From Streptomyces sp. 7-21 (GTDB lineage: Bacteria; Actinomycetota; Actinomycetes; Streptomycetales; Streptomycetaceae), in contig NZ_JAERRL010000003.1 in NCBI RefSeq assembly GCF_016741785.1, positions 1 through 64,000 on the forward strand: 64,000 nt of DNA, written 5' to 3'. Both the position numbers and the translations under genes were made by a program. Positions 43,057-51,643 of the stretch are shown here, one piece after another; positions within the stretch are counted from its first letter, which is position 1; the number at the start of each line of letters is the position of its first letter. The notes under the pieces were generated by a model. The model saw only the letters and a program-made list of their open reading frames with translations. It made no database searches and was not told the origin of the DNA.

Positions 43057-43549
43057 GGAACAGAGGGGATCCATGATCCGCTTGAACGTTGAACGGCGTC
43101 GGTCCGTCCGCGCGGACCAACGCCGTTCAAGGTCTAAAGGTGCACAAAACACCCACTACAACATGAAAATGAACAAAAACGCAACAGTCCAAATGTGGTA
43201 AATTTACATTTCTGCCGGAGATGATCTTACGCACACCCTGTCACTTCGATCAACTGCCGCCCTGAAGGCGAACGAAGCAGTTCGCTTTGTTTCAAGATTT
43301 GTGATCGGACGACTGCTCTCGGTGTCTGCGCCGGGGAAGAGGTTAGCGCGGGTGGTGACTCGCCCGCCCTCACAGGGTGCGGCTCTGGATTCCGGCCTCA
43401 CGCAAACCTCGCCGCGCCGAGACGGATCACACTTCCTGGCCGCTGGTCTACCGTCCCCCGGACACACACGCCAGGCGGCCCGTTGGAGTACTCCCGCAGA
43501 CAACGGAACAGAGGGCGCGCGTCGATGGCCCCCAGAACGGAGTTCAACC
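43057..43549. other. Intergenic region with hairpin and AT-rich island
   Basis: About 490 bases. It holds the hairpin at 43089-43130 and then, from about 43138 to 43215, a stretch far richer in A/T than anything around it, with runs such as AAAATGAACAAAAACG. The rest precedes the XRE gene; the open frame running into that gene lacks a start signal. Confidence 0.5.
43089..43130. terminator. Strong interrupted hairpin
   Basis: TTGAACGGCGT-c-GGTCCG and CGGACC-a-ACGCCGTTCAA pair over 17 bp with one mismatch and a 6-nt loop. It is the most stable hairpin in this intergenic area and is probably a bidirectional terminator behind the kinase remnant. Confidence 0.7.
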
Positions 43550-44734
43550 ATGCCGCACCGCAGTGACGAGCGCACCGGGGCACGGATCGCACGCGCGCGG
43601 GCGGCGCGTCACCTCACCCAGCGCGAGCTGGCCGGTCTCGCCGCCGTCCCGCACAGCACGGTCACCCGGATCGAGCGGGGTCTCATGCCCGTCTCCCCCG
43701 CCGTGACCGGCGCCCTCGCCCGCGCCCTGTCGGTGCCGGTCACCGAGCTGACCGGGCAGCCGTACCTGGACGATCTGCGCCGCGACCAGCTGGACGGGCT
43801 GATCCAGCCGGTCCGCGAGGCGCTCGACGGCTACGACCTCGGCGCCGATCCCGGCGTCACCCCCCGGCCGCGGCCCGAACTGCGCGTCCACGCGGACCAG
43901 TTGTGCGCCCTGGTGCGGGCCGCCCAGCTGACGAAGGCGGCGGGCCTGCTGCCCGGCCTGATCACCGAGACCACCGCCTCCGCGCATCTGATGCCCACCC
44001 GCCAGGCATGGCAGACCCTCGCCAGCGCCTACCGCACCGCCTGCGACATCACCGCGAAGCTCGGCTACCAGGACCTGTGCGCCGTGGCCCTGGACCGCAT
44101 GGAGTGGGCTGCCCAGCGGGCGTCGGACGCGGTGCTGGCCGGGGTGCGGCAGTATCTGCGGGCGCTGCACTGCCTGCGGGCCGCCGACTACCGCACCGGG
44201 CAGCGCGTCGTCCGCGCTGGCCTCGCCACGCTCCAGCAGGCCGAGCTGGGCCGCGAACGCGACGCCGCGACGGGGCAGCTGCACCTGGGCGCCGCCGTGC
44301 TGTACGCGCGGCTGGGCGACGGAGCCGCCTGCGAGGACCACCTGGCGGAGGCCCAGCGCCTCGCCCAGCGCACCGGGCCGGCGGAACAGGTGCACTGGCT
44401 GTCGTTCGGCCCGGCCAACGTGGACGTGCACCGGGTCGCGGCGCTGGCCGAGCGCGAGCGGTACGACGAGGCCGTGCGCGCCGCCGACAGCCTCACGCTC
44501 CCGGCCGGCTGGCCGCGCTCACGCACCGCCCGCCACCACGCCGAGGTGGCACGGGCGCAGCTGTGGACCGGGCAGACGGACGCCGCGTTCCGCAGCCTGC
44601 TGCGCGCGAAGAAGGCGGGGCCGGAGCAGATGCGCTACCACCCGCTGGTCCGCGAGACGTACGCGGGCCTGGACGCCGCGCGCCGCCAGGTGCCCGGCTC
44701 CTTCGCCGCCTTCGGGGACTGGCTCGGGATATGA
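43550..44734 (+). CDS. XRE-family regulator with TPR-like C-terminal domain (copy 1)
   Basis: 394 aa from the ATG at 43550, with GGAG upstream. The HTH spans residues about 10-65: ARIARARAARHLTQRELAGL, HSTVTRIERGLMPVSP. The rest is a helical repeat domain (QAWQTLASAYRTACDITAKL, LRAADYRTGQRVVRAGLATL, AEVARAQLWTGQTDAAFRSL) that may bind a peptide or small ligand. A strikingly similar copy lies at 49531-50712. Its 3' end is 86 bases from the 3' end of tRNA-Lys. Confidence 0.9.
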   Translation: MPHRSDERTGARIARARAARHLTQRELAGLAAVPHSTVTRIERGLMPVSPAVTGALARALSVPVTELTGQPYLDDLRRDQLDGLIQPVREALDGYDLGADPGVTPRPRPELRVHADQLCALVRAAQLTKAAGLLPGLITETTASAHLMPTRQAWQTLASAYRTACDITAKLGYQDLCAVALDRMEWAAQRASDAVLAGVRQYLRALHCLRAADYRTGQRVVRAGLATLQQAELGRERDAATGQLHLGAAVLYARLGDGAACEDHLAEAQRLAQRTGPAEQVHWLSFGPANVDVHRVAALAERERYDEAVRAADSLTLPAGWPRSRTARHHAEVARAQLWTGQTDAAFRSLLRAKKAGPEQMRYHPLVRETYAGLDAARRQVPGSFAAFGDWLGI

Positions 44735-44820
44735 CCGCGGCGCGGCGCGCGGTGGCCGCCGGCCGCGCCCGAACGCCGGAAAGCCCCGGCCCGGACCTCC
44801 TCCGAACTGGGGCTTCGCGG

Positions 44821-44893
44821 TAGGCCGTCCGGGACTCGAACCCGGAACCCAAGGATTAAAAGTCCTCTGCTCTGCCAATTGAGCTAACGGCCC
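44821..44893 (-). tRNA. tRNA-Lys (anticodon UUU)
   Basis: 73 nt. Acceptor GGGCCGT pairs with ACGGCCT (first pair G-U), D-arm AGCTCAATTGGCAGAGC, anticodon arm GGACTTTTAATCC with UUU, T-arm CCGGGTTCGAGTCCCGG, discriminator A. CCA is not encoded. Confidence 0.97.
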
Positions 44894-44998
44894 GTGGGCA
44901 GCAGCATAGTCCCCGCCTCCCCGGGGATCCGAGGCCATTACGCCTGGCGGGCCCGGTCCCCGGCGTGGCGTACACCCCGCCGGGGACGTCGAGCCTGG

Positions 44999-46798
44999 TC
45001 AGCCCCGGCCGAAACGGGAGCGGTCGTCCCGGCGGTCATTGCGCCGGTCGTCCCGCCGCTCATCCCGGCGGAAGCCGCGCCCGCCGCGGTCGCGGTCCCG
45101 GTCATCCCGCCGGAACCCGCGGTCGTCCCGCCGGAAGCCACGGTCCCGGTCATCGCGCCGGAACCCGCGGTCGTCCCGGCGGCCGTGACCGCCGTGACCG
45201 TACGGGCGGCGGTCCCGGTCACGGAAGCCGCCGCGGCGGCCGCCGCCGTTGCCGAAGCCGCGCCGCTCGCGCTGCTGCTCGGCGCGTTCCGCGCGGGCCG
45301 CCGCCTCGGCGCGTGCTTCCTCGGCACGCCGCTCGGCGTCCTCCCGCTCGGCCTCGCGCTCCGCCTCCTCGCGCTCTTCCCGCGCCCGGCGCGCCGCCTC
45401 GGCAATCGCCGCGGCCGGGTCCTCGCCCCGCTCGCGGGCGGCACGGCCGGCCAGCCGCTCCGCCTCCTCGCGCAGCGCCGCCGCGCGCTCCCGCTTGCGC
45501 TCCAGCTCACGGGTGAGCTTCGCGACCTGGCGCTCCGCCTGCCGCGCCGCGCGCGCCGCGCCCTCGGCCAGCACCTCCGTCAGCGAACGTGCCCCGACGA
45601 TCTCGACGACGTCGTCGTCGAACAGGTCGCCCTTGCCGATGATGTGCCGCCCGGCGCGCACGCCCGCGTCCTCCATCAGTTGGAAGACCGTGCGCCGCTG
45701 GTGCGGCAGCGCCAGGGACACCACCGTGCCCGAGCGCCCCGCGCGCGCCGTGCGCCCGGAACGGTGCAGGTAGTCCTTGTGGTCGGCGGCCGGGTCGACG
45801 TTCAGCACGAGGTCGATGTCGTCCACGTGGATGCCGCGCGCGGCGACGTCCGTGGCGACCAGCACGCTGGCCCGGCCGTCCTTGAAGTCCGCCAGGGTGC
45901 GGGTGCGGGCCGCCTGGTTCATGCCGCCGTGCAGCGCGTCGGCGCGCACGCCCGCCTCCCGCAGCTGCTCGGCGACCCGGTCGGCGCCCATCTGGGTGCG
46001 GACGAAGACGATCGTGCGGCCCTCGCGGGCGGCGATGGCGGCCGTGAGCATGGCCTTGTCGCGCGGCTTCACGATGAGCACGTGGTGCGACATCGTGGAC
46101 ACGGCGCCCTGCGCGGCGTCGACCTGGTGGCTCACCGGGTCGACCAGGTAGCGCTTGACGAGCGTGTCGATCTCGCGCTCCATCGTCGCCGAGAACAGCA
46201 TGCGCTGCCCGCCCGGCGGCACCAGGTCGAGGATCTCCGTGACCTCGGGCAGGAAGCCCAGGTCGGCCATCTGGTCGGCCTCGTCGAGCACGGCGATCTC
46301 GACGTCGTCCAGCGAGCAGGCGCCGCGCTTGATGACGTCGCGCAGCCGGCCGGGGGTGGCGACCAGGATGTCCACGCCGCGCTCCAGGGCGGCGATCTGG
46401 TTGCCCATGGACGTGCCGCCGCAGACGACCTTCATCCGCAGGCCGACGAGGTCGCCGTAGGGCTCCAGAGCGGACGAGACCTGCATGGCCAGCTCGCGCG
46501 TCGGCGCCAGGATCACGGCGCGGGGGTGGCGCGGGGCCGTCCTGCCGCCGGCGAGGCGGGCGAGGACGGGCAGACCGAAGCTGAGGGTCTTACCGGAGCC
46601 GGTGCGGCCGCGGCCGAGGATGTCACGCCCGGCGAGGGCGTCGGGGATGGTGGCGGCCTGGATCGGGAACGGGGTGGTGACGCCGTTCTCCGCGAGCTTG
46701 CGCACGATCACGCTGGGCAGCCCCAGATCCGCGAACGTGGTGGTGGGCTCGTCGTCCAGCGGGAGAACGTCCGGCGTCGTGACGGATGGGGAAGACAT
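44999..46798 (-). CDS. DEAD-box RNA helicase with Arg/Asp/Gly-rich tail
   Basis: 599 aa. Q-motif FADLGLPSVIVRKLAENGVT, motif I GRGRTGSGKT, Ia APTREL, Ib TPGR, motif II DEAD, motif III SAT, motif V ATDVAARGIHVDD, motif VI HRSGRTARAG. A long charged coiled coil follows and the last 70 residues are RDDR/GFRR repeats, an RNA-binding tail seen in cold-shock helicases such as DeaD/RhlE-like proteins. The ATG at 46798 agrees with family starts. The preceding 200-base leader is low in coding character and may be regulated by temperature. Confidence 0.94.
   Translation of the reverse strand: MSSPSVTTPDVLPLDDEPTTTFADLGLPSVIVRKLAENGVTTPFPIQAATIPDALAGRDILGRGRTGSGKTLSFGLPVLARLAGGRTAPRHPRAVILAPTRELAMQVSSALEPYGDLVGLRMKVVCGGTSMGNQIAALERGVDILVATPGRLRDVIKRGACSLDDVEIAVLDEADQMADLGFLPEVTEILDLVPPGGQRMLFSATMEREIDTLVKRYLVDPVSHQVDAAQGAVSTMSHHVLIVKPRDKAMLTAAIAAREGRTIVFVRTQMGADRVAEQLREAGVRADALHGGMNQAARTRTLADFKDGRASVLVATDVAARGIHVDDIDLVLNVDPAADHKDYLHRSGRTARAGRSGTVVSLALPHQRRTVFQLMEDAGVRAGRHIIGKGDLFDDDVVEIVGARSLTEVLAEGAARAARQAERQVAKLTRELERKRERAAALREEAERLAGRAARERGEDPAAAIAEAARRAREEREEAEREAEREDAERRAEEARAEAAARAERAEQQRERRGFGNGGGRRGGFRDRDRRPYGHGGHGRRDDRGFRRDDRDRGFRRDDRGFRRDDRDRDRGGRGFRRDERRDDRRNDRRDDRSRFGRG
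45000..45230. repeat. Internal repeats coding the RDDR/GFRR tail
   Basis: Imperfect tandem units coding RDDRGFRRDDRD-like sequence are stacked in the last 75 codons of the helicase gene; a likely site of length variation. Confidence 0.7.
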
Positions 46799-47043
46799 AA
46801 GCAAAGAAGAAACCTTCCGGATGATGGCGCGGCACGCGCCCTGGCTCCGTAGGTCTTCATGACCGCCTGTATGCGGCCAGCCACGGCGTAGTGAGGAACG
46901 CGCCACACGGCGCAGTACATGGGCGCCGGGCAAGTGGGATCAAACGATCTGTAAGCATACGCAGACGATCGCGCGCAGTGCAAACGACTTCCGCCCCCGC
47001 CTGACCTGCCCCGCCGCCCGGCCATCCGGTGAGGGCGGCGGTT

Positions 47044-47664
47044 TCAGCGGGCGCGCCGGCCGGGGGCGGGCTCGCCGCCCGGGTCCTCCGGCGACGGCTC
47101 CGGGTCCGGCTCGGGATCGGGATCCGGCTCTGGCTCCGGGTCCGGCTCGGGTCCGGGATCGGGCTCGGACGTCGGCGGGTCCTGCGGCGACGGCTGCTGC
47201 GGCGGGGACGAGGGCCCGCTCGGCGAGCCTCCCGAGGAGGGCGGCCGCGGGTCCGAGGGGCGCGACTGGCCGCCGCCGTCGTCCGGCGGGTTCTTCCCGG
47301 ACGAGGTGCTGTCCGTCCCGGCGCCCGGCTGGGAGGACCGCGCGGACTCCTTGTCCCCGGACCCCGGGGTGTCCTGCGCACCGGAGCCGGACCCGCCGCC
47401 TCCGCTGCCGTCTTCCTTCCCGTTCTCGCCGCTGCGGTCGTTCTCCTCGTTCTCCTGCCCCTCGCCTGCGTCGTCGGCCGCCGGGGGGACCGTCACGGTC
47501 TCCTCGGTGACGCCTCCCTGGGGCATCTCCCCGACCTCGCTGACGTTCGCCGAGTCGTCGCCCGTCTTCTCATCAGCGCTCTCCCCGCCGACGCTCATGC
47601 AGCCGCCCAGCGCCAGCGACAGGGCGAGAGCGGGAAGGACACGACTGCGGCGGATCCGTCGCAC
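47044..47664 (-). CDS. Pro/Glu/Asp-rich lipoprotein of unknown function
   Basis: 206 aa. The GTG at 47664 follows GGAGGT by six bases. A short signal ends with lipobox LALGGC (Cys near residue 22). The mature part is entirely low-complexity: Asp/Glu/Gly first, then Ser/Pro, finally PDPEPEPDP-type repeats. It has no folded domain; it could be a wall-spanning spacer or a surface-exposed acidic polymer. Divergent from the small metalloprotease gene. Confidence 0.75.
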   Translation of the reverse strand: MRRIRRSRVLPALALSLALGGCMSVGGESADEKTGDDSANVSEVGEMPQGGVTEETVTVPPAADDAGEGQENEENDRSGENGKEDGSGGGGSGSGAQDTPGSGDKESARSSQPGAGTDSTSSGKNPPDDGGGQSRPSDPRPPSSGGSPSGPSSPPQQPSPQDPPTSEPDPGPEPDPEPEPDPDPEPDPEPSPEDPGGEPAPGRRAR

Positions 47665-47782
47665 GGCGGCACCTCCGGGACGCGGGACTCTTCCCTGGAT
47701 CAACTGCCGCAGCCCGGCAAGGACACGGCCGTCACCGGCCGCCCACCGGCTGGCGTCCCCCCGGCGACGCGAGAATGGGGGG

Positions 47783-48133
47783 GTGCTGGAGATGACGCGC
47801 GAGGCTTTCGAGGAGCACGTCAGTGAGGCGCTGGACCTGATTCCGGTGGAGCTGACACGGCTGATGGACAACGTGGCGGTCTTCGTCGAGGACGAGCCAC
47901 CGCCGGAGGAGCCCGACCTGCTCGGGCTGTACGAGGGCACGCCGCTGACGGAGCGCGGCGAGTGGTACGCGGGGGCGCTGCCGGACCGGATCATCGTGTT
48001 CATGGGGCCGACGCTGCGCATGTGCGAGACGGCGGAGGAGGTGGTCGAGGAGGTCGCGACGACCGTCGTTCACGAGGTTGCCCACCACTTCGGCATCGAC
48101 GACGCCCGCCTCCACGAGCTGGGCTGGGGCTGA
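47783..48133 (+). CDS. Small zincin-like metallopeptidase family protein
   Basis: 116 aa. Motif VVHEVAHHFGIDDARLHELGW is a zinc-binding HExxH plus a downstream Glu region; its family (metallopeptidase family/MMP-like, formerly DUF1025) has about 110-140 residues. Other conserved-looking pieces: FEEHVSEALDLIPVEL and ALPDRIIVFMGPTLR. The start may be GTG 47783 or ATG 47792. The activity of such minimal zincins is not established. Confidence 0.88.
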   Translation: MLEMTREAFEEHVSEALDLIPVELTRLMDNVAVFVEDEPPPEEPDLLGLYEGTPLTERGEWYAGALPDRIIVFMGPTLRMCETAEEVVEEVATTVVHEVAHHFGIDDARLHELGWG

Positions 48134-48259
48134 CGTCCGCGCCGTTTCCGGCCTGTCCCGCCCGGTCCGGGGCGGGGAACCGTTTTGGTGATCTCCCCGG
48201 GCATCCCATATGCTGCTGTGGTCCCCGGTGGCACCGCGCGGTGCCCAGGCGGGCCAGCG

Positions 48260-48332
48260 GCCCCCGTCGTCTAGCGGCCCAGGACGCCGCCCTTTCAAGG
48301 CGGTAGCGCGGGTTCGAATCCCGTCGGGGGCA
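48260..48332 (+). tRNA. tRNA-Glu (anticodon UUC)
   Basis: 73 nt. Acceptor GCCCCCG pairs with CGGGGGC, anticodon arm CCGCCCTTTCAAGGCGG with UUC, T-arm GCGGGTTCGAATCCCGT, discriminator A. The 3' end faces the CRISPR leader. Confidence 0.97.
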
Positions 48333-48702
48333 CACACATTCTTCGGACAGTCGTTTCCTGTGTGCCTCCCGCGACATCACTGACGCGCCCGGCTCCTCTT
48401 TCCTCTTCGCCCAAGCACCCACTCCTCTTGTGCGGGCAGTTGCAGCGCACGCCGACCCGCGCCTCTTCCCACTCGCTGACTCGCACGTACCGAGACTGGT
48501 TGACAGCTCAAGGCGCGCACACGCCCTCCGCTGCACCGTTGCCGCACTGCCCCCGCTGCCTTGCTCACAACCGCCCAGGGAGCACCGCACCCCATCAGCG
48601 GACCACACCACCTTCAGCCCCCGACGGACTAAGCTGCCTGTCAGCGCCGATCTGCTCAATGAAAACAGCGGCACCTCACAGCAAAACCGCAGGTCAACAA
48701 GC
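48333..48702 (+). other. CRISPR leader / intergenic region
   Basis: 370 bases between tRNA-Glu and the first CRISPR repeat, with no supported gene. The last 60 bases are A-rich (for example CAATGAAAACAGC and CAGCAAAACCGC), as expected of a leader that drives transcription of the array on the plus strand. Confidence 0.6.
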
Positions 48703-49452
48703 CTGGTCCCCGCACACGCGGGGGTGATCCCGACTGGAGCACGGCGCCCTCTTGGACCGTGATCTGGTCCCCGCACACGCGGGGGTGATCCGTGCGTTAC
48801 CGCGGCGTCCCGGCCGTCGATGACCTGGTCCCCGCACACGCGGGGGTGATCCCGCGCTGACGACCGCCGCCCTCCGTGCGGTGGCCTGGTCCCCGCACAC
48901 GCGGGGGTGATCCCCGCAGAGTGCTGCTCCGCCAAGCGGCCCGCCGCTGGTCCCCGCACACGCGGGGGTGATCCTGCGTTCCCATGGCATCTCGGAGTTG
49001 ACGGCGTCTGGTCCCCGCACACGCGGGGGTGATCCCTCATGACCATCGAGTTCCCCGAGCCAACGTGGCTGGTCCCCGCACACGCGGGGGTGATCCTGTC
49101 GGCACCGAGTGGCGCCAGGCGGCGGTCGCCTGGTCCCCGCACACGCGGGGGTGATCCGGACGCTCGAATGGCTCTCCGGATTTTTGACACCTGGTCCCCG
49201 CACACGCGGGGGTGATCCACTGGACCGCCTCGACCGGCGCGGAATGGGGGCCTGGTCCCCGCACACGCGGGGGTGATCCGTGGGGGGTCAGCACCGGCAC
49301 CATCGAGAAGACCTGGTCCCCGCACACGCGGGGGTGATCCTGCTTGGCGAGCAGCACGTACTCCACCACCCGCCTGGTCCCCGCACACGCGGGGGTGATC
49401 CTCCACTGAGCACCCCGTCCGGTGATGACCCTGTCCCCGCACACGCGGGGTG
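48703..49452 (+). CRISPR. Type I-E-like CRISPR array, 12 intact repeats plus one degenerate
   Basis: The 28-base repeat starts CTGGTCCCCGCACACG and ends GGGGGTGATCC. It recurs every 61 bases at 48703, 48764, 48825, 48886, 48947, 49008, 49069, 49130, 49191, 49252, 49313 and 49374, leaving 33-base intervals (29-base repeat and 32-base spacer in I-E convention). The 13th copy at about 49431 lacks a G and decays after GCGGGG, marking the trailer end. The repeat resembles the E. coli I-E repeat in the same orientation, so the leader is at the left. All 12 intact repeats look identical. No cas gene is in the window. Confidence 0.97.
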
Positions 49453-49530
49453 CCTCTGCTGGTGGCCTTGATGTACTCCGCCACCCGTGCCGTGGGTACG
49501 GTCCCAATGTCACCCAGAACGGAGTTCGGC

Positions 49531-50712
49531 ATGCCCTATAGCACTGAGAGCACGGGGGCACGGATTGCTCGCGCACGGCGGACGAGAAACCTGACGCAGC
49601 GCGAGCTGGCGGTCCTGTCACCCGTCTCGTACTCCACGATCACGAAAGTCGAGCAGGGCGTCATCTCTGCCTCTCCCTCGGTGATTGGCGCCATTGCCCG
49701 CGCCCTCTCCATCCCGGTGACGGAGCTGACCGGGCAGCCGTACCTCGACGACCTGAAGCGTGACCAGCTCGATGGGCTGATCCAGCCGATCCGCGAGGCA
49801 CTGGACGTCTATGACCTCGGCGCCGATCCCGACATCACCCCCCGACCACTGCCCGAGCTGCACCAGCACGCTGAGCAATTGTGCGCACTCGTGCGTGCTA
49901 CCCATCTGAAGAAGGCTGCGGCCGAACTGCCCGGCTTGATCACAGAATTAACCACATCTGCGTACCACACACCCAGCCGAGAGGCATGGCAGATCCTTGC
50001 CAGCGCCTACCGCACCGCCTACGACGTGACGACGAAACTGGGCTACCAGGACCTGTGCATGGTGGCCCTAAACCGCATGGAATGGGCGGCCCAGCGGGCA
50101 TCGGACCCGGTGCTCTCTGGCGTACGGCAGTACCTGCGTGCCCTGGTTCACCTGCGCGCCGCCGACTACCGCACCGGTCAGCGTCTCGTGCGCGTAGGTC
50201 TCTCGATCCTGGAGCAGGCTGAACAAGGCCACGAGCGGGATGTCGCAACGGGCCAGCTACACCTCGGAGCTTCCGTGCTGTGCGCGCGGGCACAGGACGG
50301 GGATGCCTCCGAGGGACACCTGGCGGAGGCACAGAGGCTGGCAGAGCGCACCGGGCCAGCAGAAAGGACGCATTGGCTCGCGTCCGGACCGACGAACGTT
50401 GGCGTGCACCGGGTGGCGACACTTGCGGAGCGCGACCTGTACGACGAGGCGGTGCGCGCGGCTGAGGACCTCACGCTCCCGCCCGACTGGCCGCGCTCAC
50501 GCACCGCACACCACCACGCCGAGGTGGCGCGCGCACAGTTGTGGACCGGACAACCGGACGCGGCCTTCCGCAGCCTGTTGAAGGCGAAGAAGGCCGGGCC
50601 CCAGCAGACCAAGTACCACCCGATGGTCCGCGAGACATACGCGGGCCTGGACGCCGCGCGCCGCCGCGTGCCCGAGTCATTCGCCGCTTTCGGCGCTTGG
50701 CTCGGGATGTAA
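49531..50712 (+). CDS. XRE-family regulator with TPR-like C-terminal domain (copy 2)
   Basis: 393 aa, ATG with GGAG upstream. Near-duplicate of the 43550 gene: both share VTELTGQPYLDDL, RDQLDGLIQP, GYQDLC and the C-terminal YHP.VRETYAGLDAARR.VP stretch. HTH: ARIARARRTRNLTQRELAVL, YSTITKVEQGVISASP. Its codon use is less GC-biased than that of copy 1. It begins only about 80 bases after the degenerate last CRISPR repeat, so its promoter lies in the CRISPR trailer. Upstream of both starts the sequence CCCAGAACGGAGTTC is conserved. Confidence 0.9.
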   Translation: MPYSTESTGARIARARRTRNLTQRELAVLSPVSYSTITKVEQGVISASPSVIGAIARALSIPVTELTGQPYLDDLKRDQLDGLIQPIREALDVYDLGADPDITPRPLPELHQHAEQLCALVRATHLKKAAAELPGLITELTTSAYHTPSREAWQILASAYRTAYDVTTKLGYQDLCMVALNRMEWAAQRASDPVLSGVRQYLRALVHLRAADYRTGQRLVRVGLSILEQAEQGHERDVATGQLHLGASVLCARAQDGDASEGHLAEAQRLAERTGPAERTHWLASGPTNVGVHRVATLAERDLYDEAVRAAEDLTLPPDWPRSRTAHHHAEVARAQLWTGQPDAAFRSLLKAKKAGPQQTKYHPMVRETYAGLDAARRRVPESFAAFGAWLGM

Positions 50713-50820
50713 GCGGATCGTGAAACTATGGCCCCAATTATCAGCCATTACTGATAGTTGGGACCTCTCTACAGGGCGAGTATGTGACGGTCACCCCACT
50801 GCCTGTGCATGGAGCCGACC

Positions 50821-51396
50821 ATGTCACACGAAACGCCGATGCCCAGCCGGACGGACGCGCAGCGTGCGCGTCGCCAGCGCCTCGCCGACGCCGCCGGACG
50901 CTGCCCGTTGTGGCACGATCCCGCCTTGCCGCCGTGGCTGCCGCCTGTGGGTGGCGAGCCCGAACGCGTCGCTGCCGGGCGGTGGTTCGACGTGGTCGTG
51001 TTCGGCTTCTACCAGGGCGCCACGCTCTTCCCCTTCCTCGGTAACCGCACCGGCCCGGTGATCGCTGACGCCGGTGCGACGGCGCTGATGTGGCTGGTGC
51101 CGTGCGGCAGCGGCCTCGGTGTCAGCGAGGGCCTGATCCTGGTGCCCCCGGCCGACGCGCTGGACGGGCACCGCGGACGCCGCCCCTGGTGGGTCGTACC
51201 CCCGCGCGGCGACTGCCTGACCGACCCGCTGCTGCTGCGCGACGCCGTACGCCACCGCGCCGGACACCTCTGGGCGGTGCCCCGTGACCGTACGCAACCG
51301 CCGACGATGCACCCGCGACAGCCTGCGCGCCCTCGTCCACACCGCTGTGGACATCGTCGCCCGCGCCGCCGCAGAAGCAGAGGCCGCCACCCGTGA
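50821..51396 (+). CDS. Hypothetical protein downstream of the XRE copy 2
   Basis: 191 aa; the ATG at 50821 has GGAG six bases upstream. The central part looks folded: RWFDVVVFGFYQGATLFPFL, VIADAGATALMWLVPCGSG, EGLILVPPADAL, RRPWWVVPPRGDCLTDPLLL. The last 35 residues are Arg/Pro-rich and overlap another small frame. No membrane segment is certain and no family is recognised. It may be co-transcribed with the small frames that follow. Confidence 0.6.
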   Translation: MSHETPMPSRTDAQRARRQRLADAAGRCPLWHDPALPPWLPPVGGEPERVAAGRWFDVVVFGFYQGATLFPFLGNRTGPVIADAGATALMWLVPCGSGLGVSEGLILVPPADALDGHRGRRPWWVVPPRGDCLTDPLLLRDAVRHRAGHLWAVPRDRTQPPTMHPRQPARPRPHRCGHRRPRRRRSRGRHP

Positions 51397-51400
51397 CTGA
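51284..51400 (+). CDS. Possible small protein overlapping the hypothetical gene
   Basis: 38 aa from GTG: TVRNRRRCTRDSLRALVHTA, then an Ala-rich helix ending AEAATRD. Its codons keep the third-position GC bias in this frame, while the overlapping end of the 191-aa frame becomes Arg/Pro-rich, which suggests that this frame is the real one there. A 23-codon Cys/Pro frame starts inside its stop (GTGACTGA at 51393), and another frame starts at 51461. Confidence 0.35.
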   Translation: MTVRNRRRCTRDSLRALVHTAVDIVARAAAEAEAATRD

Positions 51401-51460
51401 CTCCGCAGCCACCACCTGCCCCTGCCCCTGCCACACCAAGCAGAACAGCGAGGCCACGCG

Positions 51461-51643
51461 ATGACCGCCACCACAAGCATGGCCCCGCTGCCCCGCCGCC
51501 AGCGACAGCGACCGCTCCCCGACCCGGCTCGGCTCGGCTCGGCTCGGACCAGCCGAACTCACGTGCGGCCGCCCGGCCGCTTCGGCCGTTACGCGCGGCG
51601 CCGTTCCGGGAAGTCTGATCACACCGGCATCACACGTCACTGA
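51461..51643 (+). CDS. Possible small basic protein
   Basis: 60 aa from an ATG that overlaps the stop of the preceding 23-codon frame (ATGA). Arg/Pro-rich (PRRQRQRPLPDPARL, PPGRFGRYARRRSGKS). The chain of overlapping starts and stops suggests translational coupling, but there is no recognisable domain and a chance frame is quite possible. Confidence 0.3.
   Translation: MTATTSMAPLPRRQRQRPLPDPARLGSARTSRTHVRPPGRFGRYARRRSGKSDHTGITRH

Noticed and set aside
43301..43549. 83-codon N-terminal extension of the XRE copy 1
   Set aside because: Absent from the paralogue, which starts at the equivalent ATG, and it crosses an intergenic region with non-coding composition.
48333..49530. Search for cas genes beside the array
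   Set aside because: None found; neighbours are tRNA-Glu and the XRE regulator, and no frame shows Cas motifs.
48000..49532. 510-codon minus-strand frame through the CRISPR array
   Set aside because: Open only because the repeat lacks stops in that frame; product is repeat peptides such as ITPACAGT.
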